Assembly: GCA_009667805.1 (NCBI GenBank)
Contig: CM019067.1
Span: 66,324,637-66,388,636, forward strand
DNA from: Leptobrachium leishanense
Taxonomy: Eukaryota; Chordata; Amphibia; Anura; Megophryidae
DNA length: 64,000 nt
Direction of reading: 5' to 3'
A program made the position numbers and the translations under genes. This document shows positions 31,750-43,134 of this stretch, one piece after another (positions within the stretch are counted from its first letter, which is position 1; each line of letters opens with the position of its first letter). A model generated the notes under the pieces. That model did not search any database. It was not told the origin of the DNA and saw only the letters and a program-made list of their open reading frames with translations.

Positions 31750-33701
31750 CTGGTCCACCTTCAACACCCTCCTTTACCAACCTGCACCTCCCCCCACAGC
31801 TGCCTTCAGCGCTCAAGACCTGGCAGACTACTTCCTCAGTAAAAATTTAACTATCAGAAGCAACATCCCAACACAAGATAGTTATCTGCCACCTCCACTC
31901 CCACAGGTCCGCTCTGCCACCCTCTGCCGCTTCCTCCCAGCCACTGAGGAGGAAGTCAATTACTTATTGTCCTCCTCACATCTCACCACGTGCCCGCTCG
32001 ACCCCATTCCCTCACATCTAATTCCTCCCCTCTCCTCCTCCCTCACCCCTGCTCTCACACACATCTTCAACCTATCTCTCTCCACTGGCTCCTTTCCATC
32101 CGCCTTCAAACACACGCTAGTTACCCCTTTACTAAAGAAACCATCCCTCGATCCCAACTCTCCATCCAACTACCGCCCTGTATCCCTGCTTTCCTTTACC
32201 TCTAAGCTCTTAGAAAAACTAGTCTTCAACCGCCTCTCCCTCTTCCTGTCCTCCAATTCCCTACTTGACCCCCTGCAATCTGGCTTCTGTCCCCTACACT
32301 CAACTGAAACTGCCCTCACCAAAGTAACCAACGACCTCCTAACTGCTAAAAAACACGGACACTATTCTATTCTCATCCTGCTTGACCTCTCGGCTGCTTT
32401 TGACACTGTTGACCACCCCCTCCTTCTACAGACCCTCAACTCTCTGGGTCTCGGGGACACTGCACTTGCTTGGGTTGACTCCTATTTATCCAACAGGTCT
32501 TTCTGTGTGTCCTTTGCTGGTAACTCCTCCTCCTCATTGCCTCTATCTGTTGGTGTACCTCAAGGCTCTGTCCTTGGTCCTCTGCTCTTTTCCATCTACA
32601 CCTCCTCCCTGGGCAAAATCATCAACAGCTTTGGCTTTAATTACCACCTCTACGCTGATGACACTCAGATCTACCTCTCTACCCCTGATCTCTCTCCCCC
32701 TGTCCTTTCAAAAGTCAGTGACTGTTTATCTGGCATCTCCTCCTGGATGGCCTCCCACCACCTAAAGATCAACATGTCAAAGACTGAACTCCTACTTATT
32801 CCTCCCTCCAATGCCTCCCCACCTCCTGACTTCTCTATCACGGTGGAGGGTATCACCATCTCCCCATCAAACCAAGTTCACTGTCTTGGAGTTACACTTG
32901 ACTCTGCTCTTTCCTTCATCCCCCACATCAAGTCTCTTTCCTCCTCCTGCCGATACCAACTGCGTAATATTTCCAGAATTCGGCCATTTCTTACCGCTGT
33001 CACCACAAAACAACTCATACACGCCCTGGTAATCTCCCGACTCGACTATTGCAATAATCTCTTATCTGGCCTCCCTCTGTCCCGCCTCTCCCCCCTACAA
33101 TCCATCATGGACGCCTCCGCCAGGCTAATTCACCTCACCCGCCGCTCCCCTCTGCGAGTCCCTTCACTGGCTCCCCATCCACTGCAGAATTAAGTTCAAA
33201 ATCCTTATCCTTACCTACAAAACCCTCACTAACTCAGCTCCCCACTACATGTCCTCACTAATCACCAAATACACCCCAGCCCGCTCCCTAAGGTCAAACA
33301 GTGACCTGCGCCTAGCTTCTCCCCGCATCACCTCTTCCATGATAGACTGCAGGATTTCTCACGCGCAGCCCCCACTCTCTGGAACGCTCTCCCTCGTACT
33401 GTCAGACTTCCCCTAACTTCTCTTCCTTCAAACGCTCCCTTAAAACATTCCTATTTAGGGAAGCCTACCACCCAACTCACTGACGCAACCATCAATCACT
33501 CTCACCTTACAGTCCTCTCCTCCTGTTTCCAACCCCAACCCTCCCAGATTGTGAGTTCCTACGGGAATAGGGCCCTCATCTCCTCCTGTAATGTTTGTCA
33601 AATGTTGTTCAATGTATTGTAACCCTGTCTATACTGTGCCTATTGTACAGCGCTGCGGAATATGCTGGCGCTATATAAATAAAGAATAATAATAATAATA
33701 A
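31750..33701 (+). mobile_element. L2 LINE, 5'-truncated, 10-bp target duplication
   Basis: ATGCATATCT occurs at 31740-31749 and 33702-33711 around an insertion ending GCGCTATATAAATAAAG plus (AAT)n, the typical L2 3' end. It lies inside one 138-bp unit of the hAT 3' array. The 5' end starts within ORF2, before reverse transcriptase. Confidence 0.92.
31967..33193 (+). pseudogene. L2 reverse transcriptase (open over 408 codons)
   Basis: The frame contains [17 protein letters not shown], a [17 protein letters not shown] segment, [32 protein letters not shown] and the catalytic YADD (tyrosine codon 32651-32653), then the thumb region ([27 protein letters not shown]). A frame change near 33170-33190 moves the C-terminal part (WLP-type region to about 33480) out of frame. 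The N-terminal endonuclease is missing. It is well preserved for an L2 copy, suggesting moderate age. Confidence 0.9.
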
Positions 33702-34479
33702 ATGCATATCTTTTTAATATAGGACCGCTAGGTTCACCCCTGCATTCTTCCACAATACCACAGAGGGGTTACTGTATGATAGTACTTGCAGGCCTGGCAC
33801 CAAAAGCACAATATTTGGGTGCACTGCCACTGACGCCTGTATCAGATTCATATCCTCAGAGGGGTTACGGTGTGACAGCACTGTTGGGGAAGCTAAAGGA
33901 CCAATTTTGAAGCACCTATTGTTACTTTCATCCAAAGCCTGCATAAGTTACACAATAATTTAGCCATAAAAATCAGTAAACTTTTTCTGCGTGTACGAAA
34001 ATGTCTCCTCTTTTCATACAGACTGCCGCCCCAAGCAGTTATTTATGGATAGATTAAAGGAAAAGCATTTACCGTCACTTGAAACGTCATTTTTTTGTTT
34101 TTAAGTGTTTCTATACATCCTAGAAATCCGCCACTTCACAGGCAGGTTATGGGGACCTCCTAGGCACGATATTTGAAGGAATTTTTCGTTTTTATTTTTA
34201 ACCCTTATTTCATGGAAAACTCACTGTCCCTTTAAAAACGTTTTTTTTAAAAACTTTTTGACCTTGTTTCCTGTCCCCCAGGGCACTACCTGGACCCCCA
34301 TACACCTTTTATGGCAAATATCTAGCATATATGCCCTCTTGGAGGGCACTCTAAAAACCGAATTTTCAGCCCCATTGACTTGCATTGAGTTTGAGTTCGG
34401 GTTTGGGTTCGGAACCGAACATTTGGGAAGTTCGAGTTCGGGCCCGAACCGAACTCGGGGGGTGTTCGGCTCATCCCTA

Positions 34480-35333
34480 GTTATTAAGAGCGATTCGAAA
34501 TCTCACCTCACGTACATTGCCCTTTAGTTCCCCGCACTTCGGGGCGATTCAGTGATTCTAGTTCGCCGACCCTGCGGTGTATTCAGCATGCACCGCAGGG
34601 CCCCTGTACTGCAGGTAAAACTTACCGCAAACCCGCCGAACACTCTCAGAAAACCTGCAGAAATCGCTGCAAAAACCACACCGAACATGTCAAAAAAATG
34701 CAAGGAGCCGCAGATCACAGTGCAGAGCAGCTGCCGGAAAAAGCCGACAGGCAGACGAACGGGGTGAAAAGACAAAAAATAAAGGACGCTTGAAAGTTTC
34801 AAAATTGAAATGCTGTTTGCAAAAAAACTATAGAATTTACATGTACGATCCTATGAATGATAATAAAAAGGTCTGTTAAGGAAAAATGAAAAAACGATTT
34901 TAAGAAAAACAATCTGAAAAAAGTTTGCCTGAAAAATGCCTAAAAGATCCTAAAAAAGATCAATAAATAAAGAGCCTTTTTACTGCAGAATGAAATAATA
35001 AACAGTTTATTAGATATTAGATTAAAACCGGAATATTTTTAACATTGAAGCCTATGGGGTTTGACTGAATAAACCTGCTGAATGAAACCACCGAACAGCA
35101 AAGCACTTCGGCAACTTTTCTCCGCTGTTCGGTGCTCTCTGAATAAATTAACCATTGCTTCTCTATGGGGAACTTCACTGCCTTCGAACAGCACCGTATG
35201 TGCTGGCAATTCGCCAAAATTTGGCCAACTGCCTGCTCTCTGAAAAAATGAATGGCCCCAAAATTGCACTGTACGCTGAATTCCAGTGTCTGGTTACATT
35301 TCGGGGCCAGATCGACTCTCTCTGAATAACCCT
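34480..35333. mobile_element. CAGGGTTATTC-family MITE, left tip split by hAT
   Basis: It starts GTTATTAAGAGCGATTCG right at the hAT right end and finishes TCTCTGAATAACCCTG. The first bases double as the hAT target, so the hAT inserted in this MITE's left terminal repeat. The interior has the family landmarks GACCCTGCGGTGTATTCAGC and AGATATTAGATTAAAACCGG. Confidence 0.8.
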
Positions 35334-35339
35334 GTAAGA

Positions 35340-35625
35340 GACTAATGAGTAAGCGTCAACGTCAGAGTATGTGACTTTAATGCATACTGAACATTTAATG
35401 CTATGGATAATCGCGCTTTGCAACTCCGTCAAGTCAACGCGCATCCTAGCGCTTTGCCGGAGTGGCTTGGTTAACGGATGCTTGTTGCACGCGCATTTTG
35501 TGCACGCGCACAAGCGTGCACAAGCGTGTGACCAGCCCCGTTGCAGCGTCAAAACGCTGCGACGGACGCCAGTAAGCACGTCAGTACGGGCGCACATAGC
35601 GTGCTCGTCTGACACCAGCCTTACC
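35340..35625. mobile_element. Harbinger-like MITE, second subfamily
   Basis: The right end GTGCTCGTCTGACACCAGCC is followed by TTA. The left end is poorly conserved (near GAGTAAGCGTCAACGTCAGA). The centre has GCACGCGCACAAGCGTGCAC and GTCAAAACGCTGCGACGG palindromic blocks. It is related to 16184-16380. Confidence 0.55.
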
Positions 35626-35629
35626 CTAC

Positions 35630-36107
35630 TAACACTACATCTGTGAGAAATCAGTTTGCTCACCGATGATTGCGTTTGCTTGCGCGAGCTTACTTTGCAG
35701 CCTATACTTAACATAGAGAGCGTAATCTGTAACTAGTGTTAGGATAAGTAAGGAATTACAGAGTGCTAGCACTAATTACCGCACCAATGCGCAAACCTAA
35801 AATTTAGCTACTGCTAGAAGCTGGTGCTAACTGATCCTGCTTTTGCAGAATCAGGTAACACCAGCTTAAACTCACCCCCCTCAATAAATCAGATACCTCT
35901 CATCCCGAGAACGTTGGTCTGATCCACCGCTTCTCTAAGCCGCTGGGAGCACCGTGAGGCTGAGTACAAATAGTCCCTAAACACCCTCCGTGATCACTCT
36001 GCGATCTTGGAAGAACGATATCAGGCCGGGCTCGCTGCCCTCCAGTGCAACCCTCCGTTAAGTCCTATGGATTCCACACTCGGGGATACAGCGCTACCGC
36101 AAGTATC
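35630..36107. other. No feature recognised
   Basis: No supported coding frame or repeat. Short inverted AGCTGGTG/CACCAGCT segments occur at about 35819-35864 (CTAGAAGCTGGTGCTAAC...GTAACACCAGCTT). Confidence 0.4.
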
Positions 36108-36112
36108 CCGGG

Positions 36113-37872
36113 AACACCCCCGTGTTCGGTTCGCATTCGAACTCGAACAATTTCAAAAGTTCGAACTCTAACACGAACCAAACTCAATGCAATTCAATGG
36201 GACTCAAAAGTTCGAATTTTAGAGTGCCCTCCAAGAGGGCATATATGCAAGATATTTGCCATAAAAGATATATGGGGTTCCGGGTACTGCCCTGGGGGAC
36301 AGGAAACAAGGACAAAAAGTTTAAAAACAAAACCTTTTTAAAGGAACAGTGAGTTTTCCATAAAATAAGGGTTAAAAATGAAAACGAAAAATTCCTTCAA
36401 ATATCGTGCCTAGGAGGTCCCCATAACCTGCCCGTGAAGTGGCGGATTTGTAGGATGTATAGAAACATTTAAAAACAAAAAAAATACATTTCAAATGACG
36501 GTAAACGGTTTTCCTTTAATCTATTCATAAACAACTGCTTGGGGCGGCAGCCTGTATTAAAAGAGGAGGTATTTTAGGACACGTAGAACAAGTTTAGTGA
36601 TTTTGTGGCTAAATTAGGGTGAAACTTATGCAGGCTTTGGATGAAAGTAACAATAGGTGCTTTAAAATTGGGCCTTTAGTGTCGGCAACAGTGCCGTCAC
36701 ACCGTAACCCCTCTGTGGTATTGTGGAAGAGTGCAGGGTTGGACCCTGCGGTCAAATAATAAAATGATATGAATCTGGTACAGGCGTCAGTGCATCCAAA
36801 TATTGTGCCTTTGGTGGCAGCAAGTGCCTTCACACCGTAACCCCTTTATGGTATTGTAGTCACAAGGAGCCGCTGGGTTTAAAAGAGGAAAGGAGGAATG
36901 GCCTCATTGCCCTGATGTGGAGTTTGTTTCCAGCAGCGCTGTTACTGACCTATTTCTGTATGTGAATCCTTCTCCTGTTGACCGACCCGGCTTGTACTTT
37001 GACCACTCTATCTGAACGTTTGAATATACTGTTTGTGAGCGTTGGCAATTTTACCCTATGTTTGCAGCTGGGTTTATTGCTCGCTGTCTGGGTTTTGTCC
37101 CTTCTTGTCTTAGGGTATCGCTTGTGACCTTTCGAGGTACAGTTACCCAACGTACAGCTCATGTCTTTGTTCATGTGAAAACTGCAATTCAGAAAGATTG
37201 TTTATTTTTGCCATTTGCTTTGACTGCCCTGCACCTTGAATACTTCACGGACTCAAGTCCCACGTATCATATTTCTGAGCGTGTCCTAGGTAACCTGTTG
37301 GTCTCGAAACCTTCAGAGCCTAGAGGCAATTCAGTTAACCCTTGTGACTTCTTGGTTATTAAGTCTCAGTCTGTTGTTTATGAACCTTTTGTGTTTTTCA
37401 AGCAGATATTTTTGCCCTCAAGGATCTCAACTCCTCTACTCGTGTGGCTGCGTTACAGATTACAACAATTCCCAGATATTTTGTAGAAGTGAGACCCCCC
37501 ACAATAGCTGCTGGCAGTGAGAACACACACTAACAGAACAATCTCCTCTCAAAAAACACGTGCTGGGGCTGCGAGGGACCCCTTATATAGTGTGCTGCAG
37601 GACTTTGCTCTGTGAGCCCATGATTGGGCAAAATTTGCCCAATCAGGGCTCTGAGCCTTGATTGGCATAGTCTTGCACCTGTCTTGCACCTGACCTGTGG
37701 TCAGGTGCAAGGCTGTAGCCAATTACAAGCTTCAGGCCAGTGGAAAAGTGCATTGTGGTGCATTGTGGGCGAACATGCGGCGAACACGCAGAAATGTTCG
37801 GAGTTCTCGAACAGCCGAACGGCCGATGTTCGATGCGAACTCCGAACAGATCGAACCGAACAGCTCATCCCT
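36113..37872 (-). mobile_element. Non-autonomous hAT, copy E (left tip lost)
   Basis: It begins within the terminal repeat at GAACACCCCCGTGTTCGG and ends CGAACAGCTCATCCCTA. It includes the 3' subterminal region (36170-36600), about one and a half 138-bp units in reverse (36600-36852), an unrelated insert, and the 5' region (37466-37872) with CACACTATATAAGG on the reverse strand. No target duplication can be scored because the left tip is altered. Confidence 0.75.
36853..37465. mobile_element. Insertion in copy E, possibly an LTR-like fragment
   Basis: Sequence between TATTGTAG and the hAT 5' region is not hAT. It holds GACCGACCCGGCTTGTACTTTG-like text common to Gypsy-type LTRs elsewhere in the window (50466-51048, 63536-64000). 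An open stretch at 37058-37486 has no recognisable domain. Confidence 0.35.
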
Positions 37873-37879
37873 AAATAGG

Positions 37880-38299
37880 ATTAGTTAATACAACGTATGT
37901 ATATTTATTTGCTTTTTATAAGTGAAGCAAGATCCAACATATTGCAAAAAGCATACACATAATAATTGCTTATATGTGATTTTGCAACTTAAATGTAATA
38001 TCTACTTGGTATCGTAGCTGACCGGAGGCTGCTGCTGCTGAAATTCTGCTTTGCGGCACATTTTGTTGCTGCAACTTAGGCTAAAACAATGACTCCTGAC
38101 CAGTAGAATCAGGAACTCTAATCAGCTTAGCACTGCAACTTCTTTGTAGCCACAATCGCTTGCAAATTGTACTATAAGTGCACCAACACAAGCTAAAACA
38201 CCTCACAAACAAAAATCATTTCAAAGTATTGATTTATCATTTCAATCGGCAAGGTGTCCTTTTGTATTAATTTCAGACCTCAATTAATTCAAATACTAA
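37880..38299. other. No feature recognised
   Basis: A+T-rich sequence without a supported gene or repeat. Confidence 0.4.
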
Positions 38300-39137
38300 C
38301 AGGGTTATTCAAAGAGATCCGAATTGGGGCCAAAAAAGGTAACCGAACAGTGAAATTCAGTGTACGGTTACCTTTCCTGGCTATTCGGCTATTCAGTGAG
38401 CAGGCAGTTCGCCAAATCTTGGCGAATTGCCTGCACATACGGTGCCTGTTCGAGGGCAGTGAAATCCCCATAGAGAAGCAATGCTTCGTCTATTCAGAGA
38501 ACAAAAACCAGCAGTGAAAAGTTGCCGAAGTGCCCTACTATTCAGGCGAATCTCATAGGCTTCAATGTTAAAAATATTCCCGTTTTAATTCAATATCTAA
38601 TAAACTGTTCATTATAATATTCTGCAGTAAAAAGTCTCTTTATTTTTAGATCTTTTAGGATCTTTTAAGCATTATTTGGGATTTGTTTGCAAATATTTTT
38701 TTCCGTTTCTTTATAATAGTTTTTTTTTTCTGTAACAGCCCTTTTTATTATCATTCATTGGATCTTATATGTAAATTTCAGACATTTTTCGCTCAGTAGT
38801 CTCTTTGCAAACAGCATTTCACCTTTCAAACATTCAAGCGTACTGTTTTTTTTTCTTCACTCCATTCGTCTGCGGTGTCGACTTTTTCTGGCGGCTGCTC
38901 TGCACTGTGATCGGCGGCTGCTCGGGTTCCTCCGGCGTGTTTGGCAGGGTTAATCCAGCTGTTTTGCAGGTTTTAGTGAGTGTTCGGCTGGTTTTGCGGT
39001 GAGTGTTCGCAGGGTTTTCCTTGCACTTCGGGGACCCTGTAGTGCTTGCTGAATACACCACAGGTTCGCCGAAATAGGATTGCGAAATCGCGCCAAAGAA
39101 CGTACGGTGACTTTTCGATTCTCTTTGAATAATCCTG
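38300..39137. mobile_element. CAGGGTTATTC-family MITE
   Basis: CAGGGTTATTCAAAGAGATC at the left and TCTCTTTGAATAATCCTG at the right bound 838 bp. The shared module CAATATCTAATAAACTGTTC, the TTCGTCTGCGGTGTCGAC landmark and the GAACGTACGGTGACTTTTCG end are all present. Non-coding. Confidence 0.85.
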
Positions 39138-39284
39138 TAAGGTACATGTCGATTCTGCATTCTTTTTATTCATTTGAGATGCATTATTAAAGAGAGACAC
39201 AAGGTGGCGCCAGAGGTCTTTAAAAGATGTACAAGGAACTGAATGTTCTCAGGATCCACTAACAGGTGAGATTTTAAGGTTTAT

Positions 39285-40059
39285 GGGCTCTATTACATTC
39301 TCCATGCAAAACCGCGCGCAGAGTGCAATAAATTTTGCGCACAGCTGTCAGCGCTAACGCGCAAAAATTAACGGTGGTATTACGATCTGAATGCATTTTT
39401 TCATCCGTCAAAAGATAACGCAAGTAAAACGAAAACGCAACACGAAGATAAATACGAGCGCAGTACCGTAGCGCACATAAATCTGTGTGCGGACTGTTTT
39501 TTTCGTGGGATTCAGCCACTCAGAATTAAGAACCTTAATTGACATTAATTTAACTTAATTGACCTTAATCGACGCACTTAATTTTTTGCGCCTGTCAAAG
39601 TAAATCTGAGTATACATGCTGCAGCAATAATAAAAACACGCACAAATTCACAATTTTTTTTGTTTGGTATGTGTAGAATGTGTAACTATACTGAGTTGTA
39701 TTTTTTTTTTTGATGGTGTTTTTCATTTCGACCAGGACGTTCAGATTTGCCATTAACACCAGCTTTTCAGAAGCGTTAAAATTATGCGCGCAAACGTTGC
39801 CCGTTAAAATTTGTGCATAGATTGTAATACCATCCGCGTATCAGCGCACGAACGCATTTACGCTCACAATGTTAAGTATAGGACGTGCAAAGTATCGAAA
39901 GCTCGCGCAGCGTTCGTGCAGGTTCACCCGCGGTAGACAAATACGCGCATTCGTTTCGCAGACATTGTAATACGACGTTGTGCGCAAATGGTTTTTCCCC
40001 CTGCGTTAATGTGTTTTTGCGCACGTGTTAACGTTTGCGCAGAGAATGTAATAGAGCCC
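39285..40059. mobile_element. MITE with GGGCTCTATTACATTCTC ends
   Basis: Perfect 18-bp terminal inverted repeats GGGCTCTATTACATTCTC and GAGAATGTAATAGAGCCC lie between TTAT and TATG, suggesting a TA or TAT target. The body is rich in CGCGCA/TGCGCG motifs and non-coding. Confidence 0.85.
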
Positions 40060-40084
40060 TATGTAGGGGAAATGCAGACAGAAT

Positions 40085-40225
40085 CCTGCAATCACTGAGC
40101 AGCAAATCATATCACCTGTGCTGTGCTTCAGAAATCTGGCAAACCTGGCCTATAAGGTATACCCGAGTACAGGGGTGGGAAACAGCTGGAGCTATTCCAA
40201 TGAACCACATCATTCTCTGCTCGGG
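40085..40225 (-). mobile_element. Fragment related to the 59939-60120 hAT MITE
   Basis: CCTGCAATCACTGAGCAGCA and ATCATATCACCTGTGCTGTG are the inverse of sequence at 60000-60050. The outer ends are degraded. Confidence 0.6.
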
Positions 40226-40274
40226 CGGCTCTTAGTCCCTTTTAGAAAAACCTTTTTAAAATTAACACTTTTAA

Positions 40275-41487
40275 CCCTTTCGCTGCTGAGGCTTTTCCCG
40301 CCCCTGTGCTGAGGTCATTTTTACTGGTTTCGCTCATCATGTTTAAACGCGTTTTGAAGGCTTATTTTAGTATATGACCCAGACATATTATATATCGTTC
40401 TTTCCGTCAGACTCGGTAGATTCATAATATGTCATTATTATATGTATACGTTATGTCATGTCTGTATATTATAACAAAAAATGCAATAAAATATGTATTT
40501 TCAATAATTTACAATGTGTAAAGTGTTTTTTTTCACATTTTAACATGCGAGCAATTGCGGTTATATTTTGTATTGGGTGCGCTTGTTAAAAAAATTAGAG
40601 ATGGGGTCTTGTTACATTTTTGTTTGGGGAAAATTACACTATTTTTAACAAACGCACCGCATACAAAAATCGTTAGTGCAGCATCATTGTTCACATTATA
40701 ATTGAAATGGGAACAATATTGCTGCATTAACAAACCAAAAAAAATAAAAAAAAAGTGTTTATTTTTTTTTATAATTTTTTTTTTACATTTTTTTTTTTTT
40801 TACAACATTTTTCACTTTCATGTTTGGTATCGTTGGAACGGCCATGCTCTGGCCGATCCAACCATACCAAAATTTAACCCCTAGCTGCCACGGATCGGGA
40901 GATAGGGAGTTCATTGGAACTCCCTATCTCCACCGTTGGTGGCAGTTAAGGGTTAAGTCCAGGACTGGCGTCATCGTGCTACGCACGATGACGCCAGTCC
41001 TCAGGGGGAGTTCCCGGAGGCATGGCCGACATCCAAGATGTCGGCCAGCTCCGGGAAAGGATCGCGAACTGGCGCTTTTCAGCGCCGATTCGCGATCCAG
41101 CTCCCCAGGGGTTAATGCCAGGCATCATTTGGAAGGGCAGGCTGTGCCCTTCCAAATGATGCCTGGATTAACCCCCGCAGAGCCGCCGATCGGGAGGGAG
41201 AGAGGTCCGAAGGACCTCCCCCCTCCCTTTCAGGCGCCTCCTCCGCACATGCGGGGGGGGGCGCCTGAATTAGGTGTCATCGCGCTGCCGCGATGACACC
41301 TAATTCCGGCGGCTGTGGTCCCGGATGCGCGGCTGACATCGAGGATGTCAGCCCGCACCGGGGGGGCCAGCGATCGGCCGGAACCCGGCCGAACGCTGAC
41401 CCCAATGGGAGGACGCGCTCAGCGCGTCCTCCGCATACCAGCGGGAATGCTGAGGACGCGCTGAGCGCGTCCTCAGCATCCAAGGGG
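40275..41487. mobile_element. TTAA-flanked hairpin-train element, copy 2
   Basis: TTAA at 40271-40274 and 41488-41491 flank CCCTTTCGCTGCTGAGG and CCTCAGCATCCAAGGGG. It is nearly identical to copy 1, and several hairpins are more perfect here, for example AAGGGCAG/CTGCCCTT-type arms at 41118-41168 where copy 1 has a mismatch. No transposase. Confidence 0.88.
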
Positions 41488-41689
41488 TTAAGTCACTGAA
41501 AAAACTTTTTTTTAATAGTTTCCATTTCTAACATTAATGATAACCCAATATATTATTTCCATTTTGAACACTTGAAAGTGAGATCTGAGAAAATTTGTTA
41601 TTCAAAAATACTTGTGTTGATATAGATAAATCCTTAATTTAAATCTTTCTGGGAATTTGCCTAGGTTAAATGAAGAGGTGAGTATTGTT

Positions 41690-42290
41690 GGTCACCAACT
41701 GATGAAGCTGCTGTAGCAGCGAAACGCGTTTTGGCATTGTTTTTTATTATTTATTATTAAATATTTTTAATCTTTAAAAGAAGGAAAAATTCTTCATTTT
41801 TGTGACTGGGAAAGAGGGGTTGGTGTACCCCATTTACACCAGAAGCGCTATTACGGAGCCAGTGCTTACCCTACAGGCTCAAAACCACGTGAGTTTGATC
41901 CACTTGAACGATATATTATCTTGAACCAGGCTAATTTACGCTATGGTCCGTTTGTGTTTATTTTCTATCCACATATGATATCCCGAGAGGACGTATGGAT
42001 ATGGGACGGGGTCATCCCTGAAGAGACCCATTGCTGATATATAGAGCCTTGATATATACAGGCTCTGATCCATGTGAGTGGGCAATTGCTATCATTATAT
42101 CTTCAATACCAGCTATACTGTATTGCGCTGTTGTATATTTTTTCTGTGTTTTTTACATGTATTTGGGAACGTCAACATCCCTGTGATCCACTTACTGGTA
42201 AACCATTTTTTGTGTGTATATATCCTCACATTTTTTAGTGGTTGTGGATCTCATCTTCTCTTCACCATATATGACCATATAAGCGCTGTT
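41690..42290. repeat. Repeat with CTGATGAAG...GCGAAACGCGTT core
   Basis: ACTGATGAAGCTGCTGTAGC and CAGCGAAACGCGTTTTGGC are followed by a poly-T/A-rich tail and text with TTTACACCAG and CCACATATGATATCCCG. Similar cores occur at 43970-44010 and, inverted, at 51750-51800. The class is unknown. Confidence 0.45.
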
Positions 42291-42691
42291 CCTTTTTTCG
42301 TGTGCTCCTGTATTCACTATATAAGAGAAGCACATCCTACCCAAGATTCTTCTGCATTCTGTTGTTGCCTCAGTCTACGATTGTTACCAGCCTGGAAGGA
42401 AGCTCTGCTGCTCAGCCTGATCTTTGTGTACCGGACCCCTGGCTTTTCTCCTGGACTTTGATTTGAATCATCCCTCCTGGTAACCGTGCCTCAAGACGTC
42501 CTATTGCTTTGCCTGCCCTCAAGACTCCCCTTTTGCACCCTCCTAACCAGAGATTTTCCTGCCTCCCCATTCTCCTGTGTATATATTGTTTTCCTCAAAT
42601 AAATCAAACCTGGTTTTACCATACCTCAATTCTCCGTAGTATCACTGCATCCTGGGCTCGCAACTTCACCCCTGCAAGCTGAGACCTGACA
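42290..42691 (+). mobile_element. Gypsy-like LTR fragment (3' part)
   Basis: A TATA-like CACTATATAAGAGAAG, then TGTGTACCGGACCCCTGGC and a terminus GAGACCTGACA resemble the LTR-like sequences at 50466 and 63536. No left boundary or target duplication was found. Confidence 0.35.
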
Positions 42692-42837
42692 ATAAAGTCG
42701 TTTCCTAAGGGCAGTCGGATATTTATCCAGCCATATCAATAGTGATTGAAAGAGAGTGTTTGAGAAACCGCAATGCATTATTGGGGAATTTGCTGCATGG
42801 GATAGAAACTGGAACAAATCTACGTAGCATAGTAAGT

Positions 42838-43050
42838 AGACATGAGCACAATGAAAAAATGTGTTTAGCTTCAGATCGATTCGTTATGTTTTTTTAATTT
42901 GTTTCGTGCGTTCGTTATGTTATTCATATTTCGGATGGATTCATTATTTATGGAGTTTAGTAATTCGTATTTCGTATCGCGTCGTTATTTTGTTTTGTTA
43001 TTTTGGAATGGTGAACAGATGAATTAATTACTGTTAGATTAGGGTTAAAA
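42838..43050. mobile_element. TAGACATGAGC-type hAT-like end
   Basis: TAGACATGAGCACAATG is followed by repeated TTCGTTATGTT/ATTTCGTTT motifs, as at 16388 and 54894. The right boundary is unclear. Confidence 0.35.
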
Positions 43051-43134
43051 AAATGAGGGTTAGAAAATACATAATTCCCCCTGTCCTTGGTGCTGAAAGA
43101 CACCTGCCAGACTGAAGGGAAGAAAAAAAAAACC

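Larger units (their letters stand above)
29600..33960 (+). repeat. 3' subterminal tandem repeats, 135-138 bp, interrupted twice
   Basis: About eight units with the landmark TGCA(C/T)TCTTCCACAATACCAC occur at 29611, 30958, 31093, 31228, 31366, 31504, 31642 and 33742. Removing the L2 plus one target copy restores exactly 138 bp between the last two. Removing the TTAA element restores about 133 bp between the first two. Inverse-orientation single units occur in copies B and E. Confidence 0.92.
25466..34479 (+). mobile_element. hAT transposon with BED-finger transposase (left end truncated)
   Basis: The right end CGGCTCATCCCTA (to 34479) and the adjoining subterminal region match copies A, B and C. 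The left part (CCCAATCAAGTCC...CACACTATATAA) is the inverse of 37480-37640 in copy E, but the outer tip with TAGGGATGAGCTG is missing. Contents in order: 5' tandem repeats, transposase (26303-29569), 3' tandem repeats interrupted by a TTAA element and an L2 LINE, and the 3' subterminal region. The flank GTTATTAA (34480-34487) has no partner because the left end is lost. Confidence 0.85.

Noticed and set aside
37058..37486. 142-codon open frame inside hAT copy E
   Set aside because: It crosses the boundary between an inserted LTR-like fragment and hAT sequence, so it cannot be one ancestral gene.
39285..40059. A CpG island promoter
   Set aside because: The CG-rich words are reiterated within a MITE with perfect terminal repeats, and no transcription unit lies next to it.
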